A DNA stretch of 64,000 nucleotides from Siniperca chuatsi. Its lineage: Eukaryota; Chordata; Actinopteri; Centrarchiformes; Sinipercidae. The stretch lies in contig NC_058061.1 of NCBI RefSeq assembly GCF_020085105.1, positions 3,012,284 to 3,076,283 on the forward strand. Reading direction: 5' to 3'. A program made the position numbers and the translations under genes. Of the stretch, positions 11,701 through 22,585 are shown one piece after another (position 1 is the stretch's first letter; the number at the start of each line of letters is the position of its first letter). Under the pieces are notes generated by a model. The model searched no databases. It had not been told where the DNA came from and saw only the letters and a program-made list of their open reading frames with translations.

Positions 11701-14396
11701 ATTTAAATGGAGGGATGAGTTGTAACACCTAGACTTTACTAATGCTCAACGCTGTTGTACTTACTTGATCTTAAGCAGGCTCAGAGTTTTGTTCTGGGAA
11801 AGGATCTCTCCGGTCTTGTTGCGGTTCAGGTAAACAGAAAACCCATTGGAATTGAACCCAAACTCTTTGCCCACCTGAGAGAGAAACAGTGTGCTCATTA
11901 GACTGGATGACAACGTTGTGTCATATGGCCTAAAAATCAAAACGCCACTAACTTTCAACACCATGAAATGCATTTGATGTTGAGAGGATCAAAATACACA
12001 ATGTCTTAAATCCGTCTGAGCTAATCATTAGCATAATGTCTCAGAAGATTTGCTCTTCCTTGGAACCCACTCTAGGAAACAATTCAGATCAACATGTACC
12101 AATAAAAAGGTGCATGTGTAAAGGGTGTCCACTCTTAAAATGATGCCAGTCGCCCTAATAAAGCAGATTAGCATAGAGCCTCTTGGCACGAGAGAAACTC
12201 AGCTTGTAGAACACCTCTTAAGGTCATCACAGAGTGAGCCAAACTAAGCTATTAAGAGCACTCTGAGCTGGCCAGCCAACAGAGTATCCCATAGCACTTT
12301 TATCTTCACATCCCATCACATATCAGGCAGGAAGTCAGCCTGATGCTGATCATCTGCCTGTATTTCATCACTCGGGGTGTCCTTAATTCAACAACCATTA
12401 GTGAACTTTTGAACTGTTACCATATGAACAGAATGATTATATTGGCATAAAAACTGAACTCATGTTGACACTTCATACTAAATAAATACCTAAGACAGCC
12501 GCATTGATTCCATGACATCCACACCAACAGCCCATCATAAACCATCTACCAGTGGCATTTTTTATTTGTCTTTAAGGTCAGTGTTGGTAAAAGTAAGCAG
12601 ACAACAGTTAGAAGCATTGAAGTACTTTGAGCATAAAATCACTATTTTTCTCAGGCCACACAAAAGAACACAGTGTAAGATATTATTACTGTATACTGGG
12701 TGAAATGGTGTAGTCAGACTGTATGAGACAGAACATCACTTTGAGCTCCTTTTATTCTGTCTCCACTGCAGAAATACAACCTGCAAGGCTCAGACTGTCT
12801 CTGCCGTGTCTGCCTCACAACCATGGTTTTCTATTCCACCCATCGCTGGCTGCACATTGGCAGGGAATGAAAACTACTCCTTCCATCGATCTGCAGGCTA
12901 CACCATCCTGTCTTAACACGGATACATACATTTTTAATGAGGTGCTGCTGCAATGCTCCACTGTGACCGGTCTGCTGGAATACGGTTCTATTATAGGTTT
13001 TTCAAATCCGCTGATTCAAATGCATCTGTAATTATTTTTGTATGTTTATGTATGAATAGAGTTCAGATGGAACAAAACTAAGATAGGTCTATTTATTTTA
13101 TGTGTTTATGTGCTCCATCCATATTCTCTGCAGTGCCTGGATCGTAAACCACAACCTGGTAAGCAGCTTTGACGACACGTGAGCAAAGCAATGCATTCAC
13201 TACACTCCCTGAAAAACAAATTTCCCCAGCAAGCCACATGTCAGTAGTGGAAGCCAGCAGGGCGACACAGGAGCAGTGCAGGACTGACCTACTCTGGTAC
13301 TTTCTGCTCAGCTTCTTACATAAATGGACAATGAACAGGCACAAGCAAAACCCAGGGAAACACAAGTGTACTACTGCAGAGATAGTACACTTAAAAATGT
13401 GGTGTACATGTTGTACCCTTGAGAGAATGACTTGTAACAACATGATTACCTATGGTGTCTAAAAAAAAAAATAGAGACATGTGTCAATTTGACAGTATGA
13501 CCCATTCTGATTTGAAAACTTATTATGTTATGTTTTACACACAGTACCTTCTTTAAAAAAGCAGCAACTGTCTCCCTCTTGGTAGAAGGAATTTTCTTCA
13601 TCCCATCTGGGGACTGTACCCTGATGATCTAAAAGAAAGACAAGAGCAACTACATTAAAACTACATTCAGTCGTCCAAGTTACCAGTTCAAATAACTGGG
13701 ATGGAAAGCTCCATTGTTAAGAACTTAACAAACAAAAATAACGTGGACTCAATATGACTTCCCAACACCTGTCAGTCATGACAAGGGCGCTACTCCCCCT
13801 CTTTACAGTGGTGTCAGGATATTATGACAACGATGACAGTGCAAAAAAAAGTAATGTTAACGTTAGCTTGTGAGCCTCTACTTTTCAACAAAGAGCTTTT
13901 GTATTGTGACATTAAGATGTTGACTTTGAACCAGACAACGTTAACTAAAGCTGTCACAGTGTGGGGGCTTATTCACAGTCAACAAAATATCACTTTTAAC
14001 GTTAGTCAATCAACAACATCTTGGCTTCCATTAACGTTGCATCCACCGAGCATATCCTAGCTAATGTTAATGTTTGGCTAATGAGCTGAGCACGCTAAAC
14101 AATATTTCAGGCATTTGTATTCCTGAATTTGAGCCGGTTATGTAGCTTTCCCGTTAACCAACGATGCCTCTTTTTATTCGGATGTCGCCAGCTAGCCAAA
14201 GAGCTACGATTAGCCGGTTAGCTAAACAGGCCCAAGTCACTCTTTGCTAATGACAGAGAGAGAACGTTAGCTACCAAGCTAATTCTGCTGCCTCATCACT
14301 CCGGACTTCGGCTAACAAGCTAGCTAACGTTAGCCGAGTCGACCCCTTACTGCCGTTAAAACAACCTGCTGATCTACTTACAATAGTATCTGCCAT
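2748..14396 (-). CDS. nploc4: nploc4, NPL4 homolog, ubiquitin-recognition cofactor of p97/VCP
   Basis: NPL4 pairs with UFD1 to recruit ubiquitylated substrates to the p97/VCP ATPase for ER-associated degradation and other extraction steps. I joined 17 coding exons: 14382-14396, 13548-13628, 11765-11874, 11006-11242, 10881-10929, 10663-10757, 10454-10577, 8329-8508, 7737-7823, 7141-7212, 6923-7049, 6344-6504, 6028-6099, 5785-5877, 4903-5019, 4413-4515 and 2748-2908. Every join has GT/AG ends and keeps phase, giving 1884 nt or 627 aa (human about 608). Visible parts in order: N-terminal ubiquitin-like fold (starting [14 protein letters not shown]); a serine-rich linker; the NPL4 zinc finger from about residue 149 ([12 protein letters not shown], later GICTKC); the long inactive MPN-type domain ([29 protein letters not shown]); and a C-terminal NZF finger, W-x-C-x2-C-x10-C-x2-C, with the TF ubiquitin-contact pair. 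The stop is the TAA at 2748-2750. The excess length lies mainly in the serine linker of exon 4. No frameshift or missing exon was seen. Confidence 0.97.
3495..3915 (+). repeat. Abundant percomorph interspersed repeat, copy 1 (in nploc4 intron 16)
   Basis: Opposite orientation to the 29240-29830 copy. Shares GCTAGCAGCTCTG, GTTCACCATCTTAG, GAGGCTGATGG and CCTCATGGTGGCGCTAGA. It lies in the intron between the last two nploc4 coding exons and shows no effect on splice sites. Confidence 0.7.
4075..4354. mobile_element. hAT-like MITE relic in nploc4 intron 16
   Basis: Carries the family signature of TAATCAACT/ATTGATTAAT-type ends and a core reading CCAAAACCCAAAGA...CCCCACATTTGAGA, ending in ACAACCCTA (TAGGGTTGT in reverse). 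Shared with 7252-7555, 39600-39870, 58113-58301 and 60835-61065. A further fragment of the same core is at about 3000-3060. Confidence 0.6.
6649..6690. repeat. Perfect 17-bp hairpin in nploc4 intron 11
   Basis: AAATGTGTCGTCAAAGG (6649-6665) is followed by an 8-nt loop and its exact reverse complement (6674-6690). Probably the remaining ends of a foldback element, or a spontaneous palindrome; no function can be shown. Confidence 0.8.
7252..7555. mobile_element. hAT-like MITE relic in nploc4 intron 9
   Basis: Begins GCTGAAACAATTAATTGATT and ends ATTAATCAAATAATTGTTAGGTGCAGC, an imperfect terminal inverted repeat, with the family core between (TTCAGCTTCTAAAATGTGAA, AACTGAATATCTTTGGGTTT). Non-coding. 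It does not overlap the flanking exons. Confidence 0.65.
8625..8854 (+). mobile_element. SINE-type interspersed repeat in nploc4 intron 8, plus orientation
   Basis: Contains a pol III B-box-like segment (GGTTGGCAGTTTGATCCCC), then the fish-SINE body CTTCGGGCAAGACGCTGAACC...TTGCTCCTGATG, and the tail GTAAAGCGCCTTGGATAAAAGC...GCAGCCATTTACC. A second copy in reverse is at 43214-43455. Identification is from motif pattern. Confidence 0.65.
9451..10285. mobile_element. Non-autonomous hAT-like element in nploc4 intron 8 (about 835 bp)
   Basis: Ends are TAGTGCTGCCAC at the left and GTGGAAGCCCTA at the right; the reverse complement of the latter is TAGGGCTTCCAC, 10 of 12 matching. Flanks GTCACTTA and GCCACTTA agree at seven of eight positions, as in a hAT 8-bp target duplication, though this reading overlaps the left end by two bases. 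No transposase open frame is present. Confidence 0.6.
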
Positions 14397-14600
14397 GTTG
14401 CTCGGGTGAGTGCTCCCGATAGATATCGCTGTGTTAGTAGACAGACACTAAATACAACATTCACGTAACGGTACTGTCTGTCAACGAAACTCCATCCCAC
14501 AACTCAAACAGCGGGTGTTGCAGACATTAATGACCGACCGTTACCCACCGGTCCCACACTGAAGCAACCACGGTCGAAACAAGCTTTTTTTTTTAGCTGA
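14397..14600 (-). promoter_or_regulatory. nploc4 5' UTR and core promoter region
   Basis: This is the sequence immediately upstream of the nploc4 start codon on the minus strand. Coding exon 1 is only five codons long, ending in a consensus donor (ATT|GTAAGT), so the transcription start must lie within a few hundred bases unless there is a further 5' exon. No TATA box is evident, which fits a housekeeping gene. The exact start site is not visible. Confidence 0.4.
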
Positions 14601-17139
14601 AACGCATGTTCCACTTTTCTATTTAATTGCAGTGGTACATATTGTACAACAATACAGTACAATACAATGTAGAAGACATTGCGCTACAAAGCAGCCACAA
14701 ACATTAAATTATGTTGTAAATATTGGAAATATATGCAGGGCAGGACCAAGGCTGGATTACCTACTGGGCAAGGGCCCCAGACACCCAGGGGCCCATAAAG
14801 CCCCAGGTTCACTATATGTCAATTTGTTGCACAGGGCCCTGACCCTGTTTTTTAAATCTAGACCTTAATCATTTTAATTTATATTGTGCACACGTGGTGC
14901 ATATTTGTAAATAAAACTGTTTAATCAAATGACCACAAACCAAGACGACAGGTGCCAGGTAGTCTTCCAGCACAGGACTGGTTAGTTTCTGGGTCTCTGG
15001 GCATATAACTGAGCTGCCATATAGTGTAGTCTGCTGTGTGCACTTTATTTAATGGGAACTTGGAGCGACAGGATACATGCACAATGCACATGTATGTCAT
15101 TTTTGTCACCACATAACAGGTGAACAGGTAACACTTAACTGGCAGGCCTAATGTTAACACAATTCAGTGAAATGCTGAACTTTAGTAATAACACTACTTT
15201 ATTTACTTCAATAGAACTAAGTATCATCTATTTTAGGCCTATGGTAAGGTGTTATGTTTATCATCTCAAAGTATAAATTTACCTTTTCCTATTAATATAT
15301 TTTACATGTCTTAAATGAGCTGCAATAATCTTAAAATGTTGTCATGTGACTGGTGTTGTTTACGTAACCTATTTGTAACCACACTACTATAATTACATGA
15401 TATGGCAGAGATATTATGCAACTTAAATTTTTCTGGTGTTCGTTGTGATACCGTGATATATTTAAAATGTGTTTTTCTGGTCTTAAAGGCTGCATTCCAG
15501 GCCTGCTTTTCCACACTGCAAATTATATTCTTCCTCTAAGAGATCATTTCACCCAACCCGACTTTTGATGAAATACCGTATGAAAGCACTAATTATCAAA
15601 CCCAAAATGTTGTTTGTATACAGTATATACATGCATGTCAGCTATGTGTGTATGCATGTGTGTGTATAGAGTGTATATATACATGTATTGTACATTTATT
15701 TAAACTTCAAGACTGAAATAAAGAGCAATATCAAACTACAGATTCATAATCCAAGGAACAATTTTGGTGAGAATAAATAAATCTCCATTTCTATTTTCCT
15801 CTTTTTATGTTTTATTTATTTTTTACCTAATCCTGTAGAGAAGTCAAAGCTCCATTACACATCTCTTCAGACCTCGGTGTGTACTGAACATCCATCCCAC
15901 TCATCCCTCTGCCATCCCTCACTGCTACAGTGCAAGACTGGAGACGAAATTTGAAGAAAAATCCACCAACTCTTCCATTACCAGCTTTATATCATCAGGA
16001 AAAAGTTCTTTGTTACTTCTTGTTGATTAGAATAATGCTCTAAAAGATAAAGTCAGGATTACATAATTATATTACGATGATGAAGAGGACAATGGAGATG
16101 AAACAACAGTGAAATCAGAAACAAATAAATGTAACTCTGAATGACGGATGAAAGATGAAGGACAATGAGGAAAAATGTCAAATGTCCTAATCTACAAGAT
16201 AACAACAAAAGAGAGCTAAAATAATGTGCTTGAAAACACAAATATCAACACACAGGTCGTGTGAAAGTATGAGAAATAAACATGCATACATAAAATACAT
16301 ATTTTCATATACATTAATATACAAGGGAGATATACAAATAAGAAGAGATGTGAAACTAATGTTAACACAAGCTAACATAATGATGGAAGATGCTGTATCT
16401 CTTCGGCTAAGATGAGTTGTCAGTTTGGGCAAATGATGAACGATACACACTACTGCCCTGCCAAATCACACACTGGTGTGTTGAAGTAAGTTAAAGGTTG
16501 GTCAAAACAGAGGGAAGAGAGGGATATCTGATGACGAATGATTAACGTTATCCCACTGAAAGGTTACGCTCAGCAATGGCAAGCTGGTGTCCAGTCTCTA
16601 CAGAATTCAGGTTTTGTATTTTATGTTCGGTGTTGATGGACAAGCCTCTGAGATGGCGAAAGAGGCGCCGAAGCACATGAAATGGGAACCCACCCACTTC
16701 ACGGGTTTGTCACTTAAACTCAATTTGAGGCTGCCTTGCTTGCGTAAGTTTCATGTTTTGTCTGTGAGAAGAATAGAAAAGAAGAGGAAAGGAGAAAAAA
16801 GTAGGACAGCAAGAAAAGAGAAAAGGCTGCTGGTAGTTTAGAGTAACAGCGCAGATCTAGTGAAGTTGTGACAATCAAATCAAAAGATCCTAAACATGAG
16901 CAGATGTTGTGTGTGAACTGCAGAATCAGAAGAAGAATCCAGAGAAAGAGGACAGAAAGTAATTTTTTTGCAGATGTTTTTTCTCTTTTCCCATTTTTTT
17001 GTATTTGTTACAGTTCATTATGGTAGTTTGTTTGGAATAGTTCCATTGAAAGTTAAGAGATGGAGCCTGGGGCTGATGGTTTGAAGTGCATGGACATGGC
17101 CTGTAATCCTCAGAGGATTGCCGGGAGATGCAGAAAGGC
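14601..17139. other. nploc4-pde6g intergene, including pde6g 3' UTR
   Basis: No gene is recognisable here. The right part (about 15.8-17.14 kb) probably holds the pde6g 3' UTR on the minus strand; TTTATT motifs (AATAAA on the minus strand) occur near 15.8 kb. A dispersed-repeat fragment rich in GGGGCCC/GGGCCCT motifs lies at about 14740-14935 and resembles one at about 48083-48330. TG/TA-rich low-complexity DNA lies at 15617-15690. In human a tetraspanin gene (TSPAN10) occupies this interval; nothing like a tetraspanin is seen here. Confidence 0.5.
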
Positions 17140-17581
17140 TCAGATGATGCCGTACTGGGCCAGCTCATGCAGCTCCAGGTGATTGAAGGCCTCCCAGGGG
17201 CAAATGACAGTGATGTCTACAAAAAAGACAGAGACATGAGGTTGTTCAGGCCCCTGCAGATCACAGAAACTGATATGAAATGCATTTTAAAACCTAAAGT
17301 GAACTCACCTGTGCCTAAGCCCTCCATTCCAGGGATATCATCACCAAATCTGCAACAAAAAAAACAAATAACACACCATAACTTGGCATTATTTCTAAAC
17401 CTCTAAAGAAAAAATGTGCATCATTCAAGGCATACCCCTGGATTCCCTTCTTCGGAGGCTTGCTCTTGAACTGACGCGTCTGCCTCTGCTTGAACTTGGG
17501 TGGTCCCTTGCGTGGGGTGGCAGGGCCTCCGGAGACACGGGTGGCCGACTTGATCTCAGCTTTGGGCGCCTCAAGATTCAT
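17140..17581 (-). CDS. pde6g: pde6g, rod cGMP phosphodiesterase inhibitory gamma subunit
   Basis: The gamma subunit holds the PDE6 catalytic dimer inactive in rod outer segments until transducin-alpha displaces it. Three coding exons: 17436-17581, 17309-17349 and 17140-17216 (146 + 41 + 77 nt), phases matching, giving exactly 87 aa, the usual family length. The protein starts [19 protein letters not shown]. It has the cationic transducin/PDE-binding stretch around residues 24-46 ([21 protein letters not shown]), with the TPRKGP and RQTRQF threonines that are phosphorylation sites in mammals. It then has the glycine-rich linker ([13 protein letters not shown]) and the C-terminal inhibitory helix ending in LAQYGII. 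The ATG exon starts at an acceptor at 17599, so 18 nt of leader are spliced onto an upstream exon. The order next to nploc4 matches human 17q25.3 and favours PDE6G over its cone paralogue PDE6H. Confidence 0.97.
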
Positions 17582-17599
17582 TGTGAGCAGTTATGATAC

Positions 17600-19327
17600 C
17601 TGTGTGCAGGCCGTTGGCTTTAGAGAGACACCTCTCTGAAGTGTAGTCGTCGTGATGATATCTTTTCGTTTTGGAAAGGAGAAAAAAAATAAGGCAGATA
17701 ATTTATCCACTTTCACCTGTTTAGTCTCTCTAAATGCCTTTTTGTGTGCAATACGGTATTATCTAAGATGCTCTATTTAACCAGTAATTTCATGTTACAG
17801 AAAGCATGCAGCCTCTGTCACCTCTGACTGACATTACAGGCCTTAATCTTCTTACCGATCTGACAAGCAGCAGGCAGGATTTACACTCATATTTCAAGTG
17901 ACTGAATGTCTGAGATGGACTACCTTACAGCGTGTTCTGTGAGGATGACCCAATTTTCCCATAATCCCTGGCTCAAGTTAATAAGTACTCCCCCCTCTCT
18001 GTTTCAAGCTGGCCGTCCGCATGTAATCTCGTTAGAGCAAGGACAACACAGCAGATATGCTGAACACGCACTGAGGGTCTAAATGATCAATCCGCTCACC
18101 GCGTCCCAATGACAATGACAGTCCTGAGCAAGTCTCAACCATTAAAGTGGTTATTGTGGTTTAATAATAATATGATTGTGCATAATTCAGCCATCATAAC
18201 CTAACAAACTTTGTTCATGCAAAAGATATATATTTAGATATATATATAGTATATATTTAGATTATACAGTAGTTTCATATCAAAATATAACTATAAAAGT
18301 GTTGACGTGTGTAGTCACTCTGGTAGGAAATCCAGCCTTTTCATGTCCAGTGATGAACCATTTTATCTGAAGATGGTGATGCTGCAACCACTTATTCACT
18401 CTTAAATATCTTTGAAGCTCTAGAATTAAGATTCTGCATATTGAAAATAAGCTGCATTGTTGATCTTAAAGAATTAGCAAATCCTTTATAGGGCTAGTTA
18501 TTGAACCGTAATACTTTCTTGGTGCCAAGTTGGCATCGAATTCTTTGATTTGATGGTTCTATCCAGAAAACATTTTTGTACAGCTGATTGTGCTTTGGCA
18601 AATCCTCACATCATCTGTACACTGTCGAAACATTTCAAACAATACCCCGCTCTAATCATTGAATCTCTAATTTAAGCTCTAATCTCTTTTACCAAACCGT
18701 AACTACAGACAATCCACAGCACACCGGATTGATAAATCTCCCACAATTGTACAAAGGAGAACAAAAAATCCTGATAAACAAAATAAACAAGGACCTGCGT
18801 CCTCTACTTACTACACAATGTATTTAATTAAAATCCATTTTATTATATTCTCCTGAAACACTTCACTTGGTGTAAAAAACAAAAACACACCCCCAAATAA
18901 TATTAACACAGTAGTCTAATCTATGGCACTAATTTATCGTACCAAATGGACCAATGCATTATGTTATAGATCTGCTTTCGTTAAAGAATTGATTCCTTAT
19001 TTCCTACAAGTATTGTTTTCAGATTGATCTTCACTGCACTATAGTTTGGTCAGAGGGCTCAAACAATCTATCTGCTTTTTTTGGAATAAATCTTGTGTTA
19101 TCTGCAACTTATTTTCATATGTTCACTCATATTATATGATCAGCTAAAATTTTAAAAGAAACTGTAAAAAATAATAGTAACATCCATAATATCCATTGAC
19201 TTCCATGCAGCTCCAGAATAGCAACGTCAATCTTCCCCTGTCCCTGTTTACTACCACTATAATAAATCCCAAGTATCTCAATACTAGCATTGTTTGATGG
19301 TGGTGATGTAGCGGTGGGTCTACTCAC
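17600..19327 (-). other. pde6g intron 1
   Basis: About 1.7 kb between the inferred leader exon and the ATG exon. No open coding exon is seen. It contains a short AT tandem tract (TATATATT/TATATATA) near 18226-18265 and is otherwise AT-rich unique-looking sequence. Confidence 0.5.
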
Positions 19328-19420
19328 CGGCTGCTTGGGTGAAGAACAGCCAGACGAGTGGGTGTGAGCGCAGCACTGGTCTGTCTAGCAGATGAGTGGA
19401 GTTCTATGCTAGGCTTGCTG
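19328..19420 (-). other. pde6g non-coding exon 1 (inferred)
   Basis: A strong donor on the minus strand (CCG|GTGAGTA, exon end at 19328) lies downstream of a TATA-like box, and the coding part of pde6g begins at an acceptor (17599) just before the ATG, so an upstream leader exon is required. The 5' end at about 19420 is estimated from the usual 25-30 bp distance to the TATA box. Mammalian PDE6G also has a non-coding first exon. The intron would be about 1.7 kb. Confidence 0.6.
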
Positions 19421-19480
19421 TGAGGCCAGTCGGGGCTTAGGTCACCTCTTATATGCTGAGCCCCGCACAAGATTATGAAC
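19421..19480 (-). promoter_or_regulatory. pde6g core promoter: TATA box with CRX- and NRL-like sites
   Basis: On the minus strand there is a TATA-like box (CATATAAGAGG; TATAAGAG at 19446-19453). Directly upstream is a MAF/NRL half-site (GCTCAGCA), and a TAATCT core of CRX/OTX type sits at 19470-19475. CRX plus NRL next to a TATA box is the known arrangement of rod genes. The motifs are seen; their use is inferred. Confidence 0.55.
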
Positions 19481-19768
19481 GCACCACCTCCCTGCTCTAA
19501 TGTCAACAGTTCACATGTATGGGGTTTGGGTCGAAGAGAGTGAGGCCGTGTGGATGTCCAAAATCATTTTTTGTAATGTCATGATGATGTGATATGCATT
19601 ACGTAGTTTAGATTTGTAGAATCATTTTAGATATACGTCTGTTTTCAAAGATTTAGTGTAGATTCTGGATACAATTTTGTGATTTGAAAACCATTACAAT
19701 AAATTATAATTTTACATACCTTCTGCGTTTATCCAGTTTTGACATTATACAAAATTTGTGATGAAACT

Positions 19769-19875
19769 AAGGCAAGGCAAGTTTATTTGTATAGCACATT
19801 TAATACACAGAGGGAATTCAAAGTGCTTTACATAATGCATTAAAACATAAAAAAGAAAGAAAAACAGGACGTAAG
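19769..19875 (+). repeat. Dispersed teleost repeat (GTTTATTTGTATAGCACATTT type)
   Basis: The segment has the shape of a very common fish interspersed repeat: AAGGCAAGGCAAG, then TTTATTTGTATAGCACATTT, then TTCAAAGTGCTTTACATAA, ending in an A-rich stretch. Recognition is from general knowledge of fish genomes; the class was not determined. Confidence 0.6.
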
Positions 19876-20838
19876 CTGTTGATTTTGAATTTAGATATCC
19901 AAAGTATGATATAGGCCTACTGTAATGTACAGTATGTCTCCAGAATATTCAAGAAAACACTAAGCAGTGCTAATCAAACATCTGATTGGAGACAATAGGA
20001 TACATGAGATAATACAGTTGGGATTGGAATATGTTGATGCAGATTATGGATGCTTCCTGAGAGGCCTAGTAGCCCACTCCCTCTTCGTTATGCAATCATC
20101 TCACCATCTGTTTCAGGCAAAACCCTTCAATCCTCCATCCTGCAAAAGTCTCTTAGATCATCTTAATGTGCGTTTCAGTGTAATTCCCTGCAGTGAGAGT
20201 GCCCTCCATTTAGCAGAGCAATAATCCAACACCAGCCTCCACACCTAAAATGAATCACTACACTGCTAATCAGGACTTCTTGTTAGTTAATTTAGGTGGA
20301 TAGACCCACAGCGTCCTTTTGCCCTAAAGAGATAATCCAATGATTTAGTATTGTACTTAGTTGGGATACTTGCAAGAGACAGATATAAAAAAAAAACATG
20401 CTCAAAATTACTGCAGCAAAGACTGAGCTATCCTGACTTTGTATGGGTCAAACCTCCCCAAAAACAACATACAATTCCCATAATCCAACTCGACAGCATC
20501 TCTCATTAGAGATGCCTGATACATGCCCACGTCTTTCAGGCTCCACTCCTCCAGTTTGTTCAAGACAGGTTTTTCATCAGAAAGGACTAGTCATCATTGA
20601 AGGCATTAAAGAAATGTTTTCGCAGTCTAGTAGTTCTCCTCATGATGAGGAAAGTGACCTTAATGTGGAAATAAAGAGCGCCCCTTTATCTAAAACAGAG
20701 TTTACATTGTGCCATCCAAACCCACATCCACAAGCATAGGAAACGTCTCCCTCGTGTAGAACTAAGATGAAGACTTGAACTGATCATTTCATCATGTGAC
20801 ACTATTTGGATGTTGTTCACTGAATCTGATATGACGAA

Positions 20839-21096
20839 ACAATCTCACCACAAGGTCCATTTAGTAGCTGCTGTGGTGTTTTCGATCATATCACATGATC
20901 TTCATCGGCAAATGGAGTTTACCCAGTTGTCGTGGAAGTCTGAGCATTTCAAGGACTTCTCTTCCATGTTGGCTTAGTGAGCTTCAGTGTTCATTTAAGA
21001 AAACAGTCCTACCACAAGTCACTGTTCGTCTGCTAATGAAAACCATGTCATGAAAGCTCCAGAACAGCTACTAAATGTACCTTGTGGCGAGATTAT
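20839..21096. mobile_element. Foldback/MITE-type element, copy 1
   Basis: The ends are inverted repeats. The left arm reads CACAAGGTCCATTTAGTAGC and the right arm, reverse-complemented, reads CACAAGGTACATTTAGTAGC, with similarity continuing about 60 bp inward (ending near TCTTCATCGGCA / TTTTCATTAGCA). There is no coding capacity. A second copy is at 59783-60247. This is a non-autonomous DNA-transposon-like structure; superfamily not determined. Confidence 0.7.
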
Positions 21097-22585
21097 CTTC
21101 TCAGTCACTACAGGCGGTCTCTCTGCTGTTCAGCTTGAGGAAATGAGAGTTGACAATCACAAATGAAACAGAGCTGTACATTAAAAAAAATAATGTTGTG
21201 AATTCTACTTTTCAAGTAATTTTCACCTTCATTCATAAGACAACCTGTAGTGATGCTCCGACATTTCAGTGCATCGTGTGGTGAATGTAAAGTTAAAAAT
21301 GCTCACCTTAGTTACACAAATAAAATCAGTTTATCGCAGTTATCCCAGGACATGTGCAGTGTCCGGCTGCTCCTGATGACCCCTAAGCTCTCAGCAGGAA
21401 GGCACGAGGGCCCGGCTCTTTGTACACGATTATTGAGTGAATGGTATTTAGGGTTGTGTCTTGAGTGAATGAGTGAATGATCACTCGTATGACTGGCAAA
21501 GGGTTCAAATCTGTGCAAGAGCTATATGGTATTTCTATTATCTCGAATACCCCATTAACGGATTTTTAGGTAGGCTGCCAACATAAAGAAAACATCAATT
21601 GACATCAGGACGGGTAATTATACTGTCTATGCAGTAAATTAATTAAATGTCATGAAGAAATAACAATTATAGACATGTATATCAGTGCAAACATTTCAAA
21701 ACTTTAATCACCTCAGTAACTGAGTTGACCCTGTGTCTACGTTTGACTCGTGTTCAGAATATTGCACACTGCCGTGACGCGAAGTGACACATTGCAGCGG
21801 TGGCATCGATAATCTGTCTATTTCCATCACATCAGTCACTGGGTACAGCGTTCTCTGTACGATCAGAGAAACACCTCATTTGTAATCCCCTGCATAACCC
21901 AGATCAAAGAATATGCAGGCTGGAGCTGCCCACTGGCACCTGTGTAATCAGGACTTAGAGTGCATCACTATTACCAGACTACTGCTGACTCAGTCAGGGA
22001 GATCAGGGTCACCATCACCTCAGAACGTGGCCCTGAGAGACTGTGAGATGCTCAGGCACCAGGCTGTATTCACCTCCGCTGACTGAAAGGCATCATTGTA
22101 AAATGGCAGATCTGAACGTGCTCTGCTTCTTTTCTGACATGATACATCAGTCCATGAATTCTGGTCTGAAAGAAGCCTCCTTCATTCATCATACATTTTA
22201 AATTACAAAATGTACATTTAGACAGTCAATGTCTTGTTTACACATATTAGTTGTTTGTACAATTATTAGGTTGGGAGCCTTGATCTCTTAAAGGAAACCA
22301 ATTCTTGAACGTGCTGAAAGATTTTGTTTTCTGCCTGAAAACCACTACTCTATTTTTACTATAGTAAATACAGTCTGACACTTCAAACGCTTCCTGAAAA
22401 GGAACTGGTTGGGCATGTCGGATAAATCCACATGATGATGAAATGAACAAGTTAAGAGGATCAACCAAAATATTTTATCCTCATGAGAGCAGATAGGCAG
22501 TTTTATGTCTATCTGGCACTCCCTAGTGGCCTTAATGAGCTGAAGCGATGTCGAGGAAAACAGGTCTCAAGAAAATAAAAGAACA

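Larger units (their letters stand above)
19481..22585. other. pde6g-oxld1 intergene
   Basis: Apart from the repeats listed separately (19769-19875 and 20839-21096) no coding exon or RNA gene is seen. Open frames at 19967-20224 and 20443-20739 have no recognisable domain, no supporting splice pattern and unremarkable composition. Upstream pde6g control elements could lie at the left edge. Confidence 0.45.
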
